Shown in pieces: positions 14,919 to 18,488 of a stretch of 18,488 bases of DNA. The stretch is from Sphingomonadales bacterium (lineage in GTDB: Bacteria; Pseudomonadota; Alphaproteobacteria; Sphingomonadales; Sphingomonadaceae), in assembly GCA_024636595.1 (NCBI GenBank), contig JAGXGT010000013.1, positions 1 to 18,488 of the forward strand. The letters run 5' to 3'. The notes below the pieces were generated by a model, which had not been told where the DNA came from, made no database searches, and saw only the letters and a program-made list of their open reading frames with translations. A program made the position numbers and the translations under genes. Position 1 is the stretch's first letter. Each line of letters opens with the position of its first letter.

Positions 14919-14985
14919 GAGTCTGGGAATGACTCATTTCTGCGGGTTACAGACTCATTGCACCCCTCGCGACTCGTGCTGAATC
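14919..14985 (+). promoter_or_regulatory. ctrA: Cluster of five GANTC (CcrM-type) sites upstream of ctrA
   Basis: GAGTC at 14919, GACTC at 14931, 14952 and 14971, and GAATC at 14981: five sites in 67 bp, where about 0.26 would be expected for random sequence of equal base composition. In Caulobacter, CcrM methylates GANTC, and the methylation state of a ctrA promoter, read with GcrA, times ctrA transcription. The position 120-185 bp before the ctrA start fits the same logic with more sites. The sites are seen directly; their use here is inference. Confidence 0.6.
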
Positions 14986-15001
14986 CTGCCTTAGGGAAAA
15001 A

Positions 15002-15034
15002 TTAACCTTTTACGTTCATTCATCTTATGGTTAA
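15002..15034. promoter_or_regulatory. ctrA: Inverted TTAACC half-sites (CtrA-like) upstream of ctrA
   Basis: TTAACC at 15002-15007 (+) and TTAACCAT on the minus strand (15027-15034) face each other across ~21 bp, 70-100 bp before ctrA. TTAACC(AT) resembles the half-site bound by CtrA in Caulobacter, which suggests autoregulation. A full TTAA-N7-TTAA site is not present, so this is tentative. Confidence 0.35.
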
Positions 15035-15102
15035 TAAATGATCCATCGGGTCGCTATAGTGATCGATCCGGATCGAGTAATTAAGAAAAAAGGGGCTGCC
15101 TG

Positions 15103-15810
15103 ATGCGCGTGCTGCTGATTGAAGATGAACCAACGACCGCAAAAGCGATTGAGCTGATGCTGACGACCGAGGGTTTCAACGTTTACACAACCGATCTGGG
15201 CGAGGAAGGTCTCGATCTCGGCAAGCTCTATGATTATGATATCATATTGCTCGATCTTAACCTGCCGGACATGCATGGTTATGACGTACTCAAGAAGCTG
15301 CGGGTGGCGAAAGTGCAAACCCCGGTTCTCATTCTTTCCGGTATCAGTGAAATGGACAGCAAGGTTCGTTCCTTTGGATTCGGTGCAGATGACTATGTGA
15401 CCAAGCCGTTCCACCGGGATGAACTGGTTGCTCGTATTCACGCTGTGGTACGCCGTTCGAAGGGCCATTCGCAAAGCGTTATCCGGACCGGTAAACTGGC
15501 CGTCAACCTCGATGCCAAAACCGTAGAAGTCGATGGCAACCGCGTGCATCTGACTGGCAAGGAATATGCCATGCTCGAGCTGCTCTCCCTTCGTAAGGGA
15601 ACGACGCTCACCAAGGAAATGTTCCTCAACCACCTTTATGGCGGGATGGACGAGCCCGAACTCAAAATTATCGATGTGTTTATCTGCAAGCTGCGCAAAA
15701 AGCTGTCGCTGGCGTGTGGCGGTGAAAATTACATCGAGACCGTCTGGGGCAGGGGCTATGTTCTTCGCGATATGGAAGAAGAAACCGCACCTACCGCCCA
15801 AGTCGCGTAA
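15103..15810 (+). CDS. ctrA: Cell-cycle response regulator CtrA
   Basis: 235-residue OmpR-class transcription factor that controls cell-cycle, motility and envelope genes in alphaproteobacteria. The receiver domain (1-~120) starts MRVLLIEDEPTTAKAIELML and has acidic residues E7-D8-E9, phospho-acceptor D51 in LLDLNLPDMHGY and K101 in DDYVTKPFHRDEL. D51 is the same position as in Caulobacter CtrA. The winged-helix domain (~125-225) contains LTGKEYAMLELL, TKEMFLNHLYGGMDEPE and IDVFICKLRKKL, a CtrA-specific recognition region. The start has AAGGGG 7 nt upstream. The protein ends PTAQVA; Caulobacter CtrA ends in AA, which helps ClpXP recognition, so degradation may use a variant signal. Upstream GANTC sites and TTAACC half-sites suggest methylation-linked and autoregulated expression. 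A terminator follows. Confidence 0.97.
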   Translation: MRVLLIEDEPTTAKAIELMLTTEGFNVYTTDLGEEGLDLGKLYDYDIILLDLNLPDMHGYDVLKKLRVAKVQTPVLILSGISEMDSKVRSFGFGADDYVTKPFHRDELVARIHAVVRRSKGHSQSVIRTGKLAVNLDAKTVEVDGNRVHLTGKEYAMLELLSLRKGTTLTKEMFLNHLYGGMDEPELKIIDVFICKLRKKLSLACGGENYIETVWGRGYVLRDMEEETAPTAQVA

Positions 15811-15855
15811 CCGGCTAATTCACTGCCCAAGACGTCTGCTTGCCAGACAAAATAT

Positions 15856-15885
15856 GGCGGGGCCGCAAGGCTCCGCCGTTCTTTT
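15856..15885 (+). terminator. ctrA: Intrinsic terminator after ctrA
   Basis: GGCGGGGCC (15856-15864) pairs with GGCTCCGCC (15869-15877) with one wobble, closing a GCAA tetraloop and followed by GTTCTTTT. It is 46 bp past the ctrA stop and abuts the end of the convergent phosphatase gene. The minus-strand side lacks a long T-run, so it is mainly a plus-strand terminator. Confidence 0.82.
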
Positions 15886-16651
15886 ATGTGGCTGTATCGA
15901 GATACCAGCGCTCTGATCCTTGCAACGCAAGCGCGGTCAGCTTGTCGGAATAATAGGCGCCGGTGTCGATGCCAATGCGTGTTCCCGTCTCCACGACATC
16001 TTCGCCAATCGTATGGCCATAGACAATTATCTTCTCATGGGCTTCCGGCGCGGAGAGAAAATCCTCTCGAATCCAGCGCAGGTCCTTATTGCGCTGTTCC
16101 GACAGAGGGACGCCCGGACGGATGCCAGCATGCACAAATGCATAATCGCCGATGATAATCTGGTCTTCAAAGCTGGCGATAAAATCGACATGCCTCTGGG
16201 GGAATAATTCCGGAATCCGCTGCGCCAGGCTCGCCATGTCGAGTTCGGCATAGTCCTTCATCGTGATGTCATAGCTCAAGATCGTTTCGCGGCCGCCGAT
16301 GCGATTGAAAAACCGGACGGACTTTTCGTCGCCAGTGGCGGCTGCGAGATAGACTTCTTCGTGATTGCCCATCAGGAAACGGACGTTGCCCCCGTCAGCC
16401 TTGAGTTGCATCGCCGTATCCAGCACCCCGGCACTGTCCGGACCACGGTCAACCAGATCACCGAGAAAGATGATTTCGCTCTTGGCCTGACCCCGTCTGC
16501 CGTCATCTTCGATAATCTTGTCGAGCAATATCCTCAGCAGGTCATTGCGGCCATGGACATCACCGATGGCATAGACCCGCTGCCCTTCCGGAATCGTTGC
16601 GCTATCAATGGGTCTGGCGGGCTTTTTTCTGCGTAAAAGACGATTCAGCAT
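15884..16651 (-). CDS. PPP-family metallophosphoesterase (serine/threonine phosphatase-like)
   Basis: 255-residue cytoplasmic phosphoesterase of the lambda-phosphatase/PrpA-like group. The bimetal motifs are in order: GDVHG (30-34), GDLVDRG (64-70) and GNHE (95-98), followed further on by FVHAG and VYGHT, whose histidines complete the metal site. A basic N-terminus (MLNRLLRRKKP) precedes the domain. Substrates may be phosphoproteins or small molecules such as dinucleoside polyphosphates; sequence alone does not decide. The ATG at 16651 is chosen; a TTG four codons earlier (16663) has an AGGA nearby and is an alternative. It is convergent with ctrA and ends at the ctrA terminator. A functional link with CtrA signalling is not supported beyond adjacency. 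Confidence 0.9.
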   Translation of the reverse strand: MLNRLLRRKKPARPIDSATIPEGQRVYAIGDVHGRNDLLRILLDKIIEDDGRRGQAKSEIIFLGDLVDRGPDSAGVLDTAMQLKADGGNVRFLMGNHEEVYLAAATGDEKSVRFFNRIGGRETILSYDITMKDYAELDMASLAQRIPELFPQRHVDFIASFEDQIIIGDYAFVHAGIRPGVPLSEQRNKDLRWIREDFLSAPEAHEKIIVYGHTIGEDVVETGTRIGIDTGAYYSDKLTALALQGSERWYLDTAT

Positions 16652-16757
16652 AATGCCTAACAATTTGTCCTGAGAAGCCGGGTTTCAAGGGTAGAATGGA
16701 AATTAATATCTGGCTGGTTCTATAGACACAAAAGACGTGAACGGTTGCTGAAAATTG

Positions 16758-17939
16758 TCAGCTTTCCAGAGTGAAGCTAAGGCCCGCCTTGTCTTCGAGG
16801 CGCTTGACGAGCTTTTTGCCCATCAGCGCACCGGGGGTCCAGACGCCGCCGCCCTTTTTAAGCTTGTCCTCGGCCAGGCACAGCGCCGATTCAGCGATCA
16901 TCTTGGAGGTAGAGCCATAGCCCGGGTCCTTGTCGCCTTTCACGCTCAGGCTGGCGGTTTCGCCATCTGCGGTTTCGCCGATAAAGACAATGTCATAATA
17001 GCCGTTGTCCCGCTGCTCCTTGGTCGGCCCTTCGCCCGGCTTGGGCGTATCGTCGCCGGCGAAAGGATTGGCCTTGGCGACCATCTCGGCGGCCTGCTTT
17101 CCGAGATCGCCCGGGCTGGTCACCACCATTTCATCATATTTGAAGTCTTCGCCATAGGCGAAATCGAGGAGAAAGTTGGTCCGGTGGACATTTTTCGTGT
17201 TGATCGGCGCCATGATGAACGGGGCGACCCAGCTGTCGATGGTCTTGTCATATTTCGGGATCAGCATATTGGGCTGATCGGCGCCCTTGAAGCCGGGAGT
17301 AAGGCCGAAGCTGCTGCCCAAGATCTTGACGAGAGAGGGTTTCTTTGCCAGCGCCTTCATGGTTGCGCCGAGGCTCGCAGCGGTACCGCCGGAGAAGGTG
17401 CCCTCCATAGCGCGGACCCGACCGCGTATGCGGGTTGCCGGTTTGCCGAATTTCTTCTGCATTTCCTTCTGCAGCATCAGAACCCCAAGGTCGAAGGGGA
17501 TGGAGTCAAATCCGCAGGAAAAACATATCTGTGCACCGGATTCTTCAGCTGCTTTCTGATGTTTGTCGATCATCTCGCGCATCCACCCGGGTTCGCCGCA
17601 AAGATCAACATAATGCGTCCCGTTCTTGACGCACGCCGCGACAACTTCATCACCATATAATTGATAAGGACCGACCGTGGTCAGCACGACCTTGGTGCGG
17701 CTCGCCATCATGTCGATCGAAGCCGGATCTTCGGAATCGGCCACAACCAGCGGCGTGCCTTTTGGCGCGCCAATCAGATCGCGAACTTCTTCCAGTTTCT
17801 CGAGACTCCGGCCCGCCATTGCCCATTTCGGGGCGTTGTCCGATACGCCATATTGCTGTGCCATATATTCGGCGACAAGACGACCGGTATAGCCGGTTGA
17901 ACCATAGATGATGACATCAAATTCGGGTGCTTCAGACAT
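16758..17939 (-). CDS. Saccharopine dehydrogenase-like / trans-acting enoyl reductase family protein
   Basis: 393-residue predicted NAD(P)-dependent oxidoreductase. The N-terminus FDVIIYGSTGYTGRLVAEYM (7-26) is a Rossmann nucleotide-binding fold of the saccharopine-dehydrogenase NADP-binding domain. Downstream motifs VVLTTVGPYQLYG, CVKNGTHYVDLCGE and CGFDSIPFDLG are typical of the family that includes the mycobacterial trans-acting enoyl reductase Rv2953 and eukaryotic SCCPDH. A lipid or fatty-acid substrate is therefore plausible, but lysine metabolism is unlikely. ATG at 17939 has GAGAGGA about 8 nt upstream and gives the conventional N-terminus; the frame extends seven residues further. 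It follows dcd by 38 bp on the same strand and is probably co-transcribed. No signal peptide is present. Confidence 0.9.
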   Translation of the reverse strand: MSEAPEFDVIIYGSTGYTGRLVAEYMAQQYGVSDNAPKWAMAGRSLEKLEEVRDLIGAPKGTPLVVADSEDPASIDMMASRTKVVLTTVGPYQLYGDEVVAACVKNGTHYVDLCGEPGWMREMIDKHQKAAEESGAQICFSCGFDSIPFDLGVLMLQKEMQKKFGKPATRIRGRVRAMEGTFSGGTAASLGATMKALAKKPSLVKILGSSFGLTPGFKGADQPNMLIPKYDKTIDSWVAPFIMAPINTKNVHRTNFLLDFAYGEDFKYDEMVVTSPGDLGKQAAEMVAKANPFAGDDTPKPGEGPTKEQRDNGYYDIVFIGETADGETASLSVKGDKDPGYGSTSKMIAESALCLAEDKLKKGGGVWTPGALMGKKLVKRLEDKAGLSFTLES

Positions 17940-17977
17940 TTCGGGGGTCCTCTCTTCCATTTTGCGGCGTTTATGAC

Positions 17978-18488
17978 CTACAGCTTTGGCAGAGTCACAC
18001 CTTTTTGCCGCATATATTTGCCGGCCCGGTCCGCATAGCTGGTCTCGCAGGGTTCATTGCCTTTCAGGAACAGGAACTGGCAAGCGCCTTCATTGGCGTA
18101 TATTTTGGCGGGCAGGGGGCTGGTATTGGAAAATTCCAGCGTCACATGCCCCTCCCACTCCGGTTCCAGCGGTGTGACGTTGACGATGATCCCGCAGCGG
18201 GCATAGGTCGACTTCCCCAGACAGATCACCAGCACGTCGCGCGGGATCCGGAAATACTCGACCGTGCGGGCCAGCGCAAAGCTGTTTGGCGGAATGATGC
18301 AGCAGTCGGTCTTGCGGTCGACGAAGCTGTTCTCGGCAAAATTCTTGGGATCGACAATCGCGTTGTCGACGTTGGTAAAAATCTTGAATTCATCCGACAC
18401 CCGGGCGTCATAGCCATAGGATGACAGGCCATAGCTGATGCATCCTTCCCGTTTCTGACCTTCGACGAAAGGCTCGATCATGCCGGAA
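17978..18488 (-). CDS. dcd: dCTP deaminase, N-terminus beyond the window
   Basis: Cytoplasmic enzyme that converts dCTP to dUTP, feeding thymidylate synthesis. About 169 codons are present; the frame is open to the right edge and the usual length is ~184, so roughly 15 N-terminal residues are missing. The ATG at 18481 reads MIEPF, normally an internal part of the protein. Characteristic motifs are YGLSSYGYDARVSDEF, IPRDVLVICLGKSTYARCG, NVTPLEPEWEGHVTLEFSN (with the catalytic glutamate in LEF) and ANEGACQFLFLKG. These match the monofunctional trimeric dCTP deaminases of proteobacteria. The saccharopine-dehydrogenase-like gene follows after 38 bp. Confidence 0.96.
   Translation of the reverse strand, partial: SGMIEPFVEGQKREGCISYGLSSYGYDARVSDEFKIFTNVDNAIVDPKNFAENSFVDRKTDCCIIPPNSFALARTVEYFRIPRDVLVICLGKSTYARCGIIVNVTPLEPEWEGHVTLEFSNTSPLPAKIYANEGACQFLFLKGNEPCETSYADRAGKYMRQKGVTLPKL

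Noticed and set aside
16755..17660. 301-codon plus-strand frame over the saccharopine-dehydrogenase-like gene
   Set aside because: Antisense to a gene with a clear Rossmann motif and ribosome site; the product has no recognisable domain.

Overview
The window looks like chromosomal DNA of a sphingomonad-type alphaproteobacterium. The reasons are a full-length CtrA cell-cycle regulator with a dense group of GANTC (CcrM-type) sites upstream, alphaproteobacterial-style single-copy housekeeping genes (folP, ilvA, bpt, msrC, arfB, dcd), an RcnB-like envelope protein and a short signal-peptide/transmembrane protein of a kind I associate with sphingomonads. The genus is inference. No tRNA, rRNA, CRISPR array, integrase or transposase was seen.

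Layout. 1-253 is the end of folP. 254-1534 is gene-poor and AT-rich, with one unrecognised 161-aa ORF (450-935) and several degenerate copies of a short intergenic repeat. 1535-3598 (-) encodes an orphan TadG-like von Willebrand A protein with a possibly structured leader. 3774-4740 has no convincing gene and may contain decayed coding sequence. ilvA (4741-5982, -) is divergent from a + strand group: a beta-hydroxyacid dehydrogenase and an exported YtcJ-like amidohydrolase 15 bp apart, then a small membrane protein with its own promoter candidate and a strong terminator, then bpt. A bidirectional terminator at 10013-10041 separates bpt from a - strand series: arfB, an exported S9 peptidase, msrC (23 bp after the peptidase) and a composite RcnB/MORN-like/glycine-zipper protein. 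ctrA (+) follows arfB divergently, then a PPP-type phosphatase (-), and finally a dcd - saccharopine-dehydrogenase-like pair (-); dcd runs off the window end.

How the parts relate. Most genes are independent housekeeping functions: folate and dCMP/dUTP supply, isoleucine synthesis, N-degron tagging, ribosome rescue, methionine sulfoxide repair. The regulatory centre is ctrA: five GANTC sites in 67 bp and two TTAACC half-sites lie in its upstream region, consistent with methylation-coupled and autoregulated transcription. The least conventional proteins are the RcnB/MORN/glycine-zipper protein, the TadG-like protein with a large Tyr/Arg-rich insertion, the short protein at 8816-9049 and the AT-rich ORF at 450-935. 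I did not find a clear new multi-gene defence or biosynthetic system.
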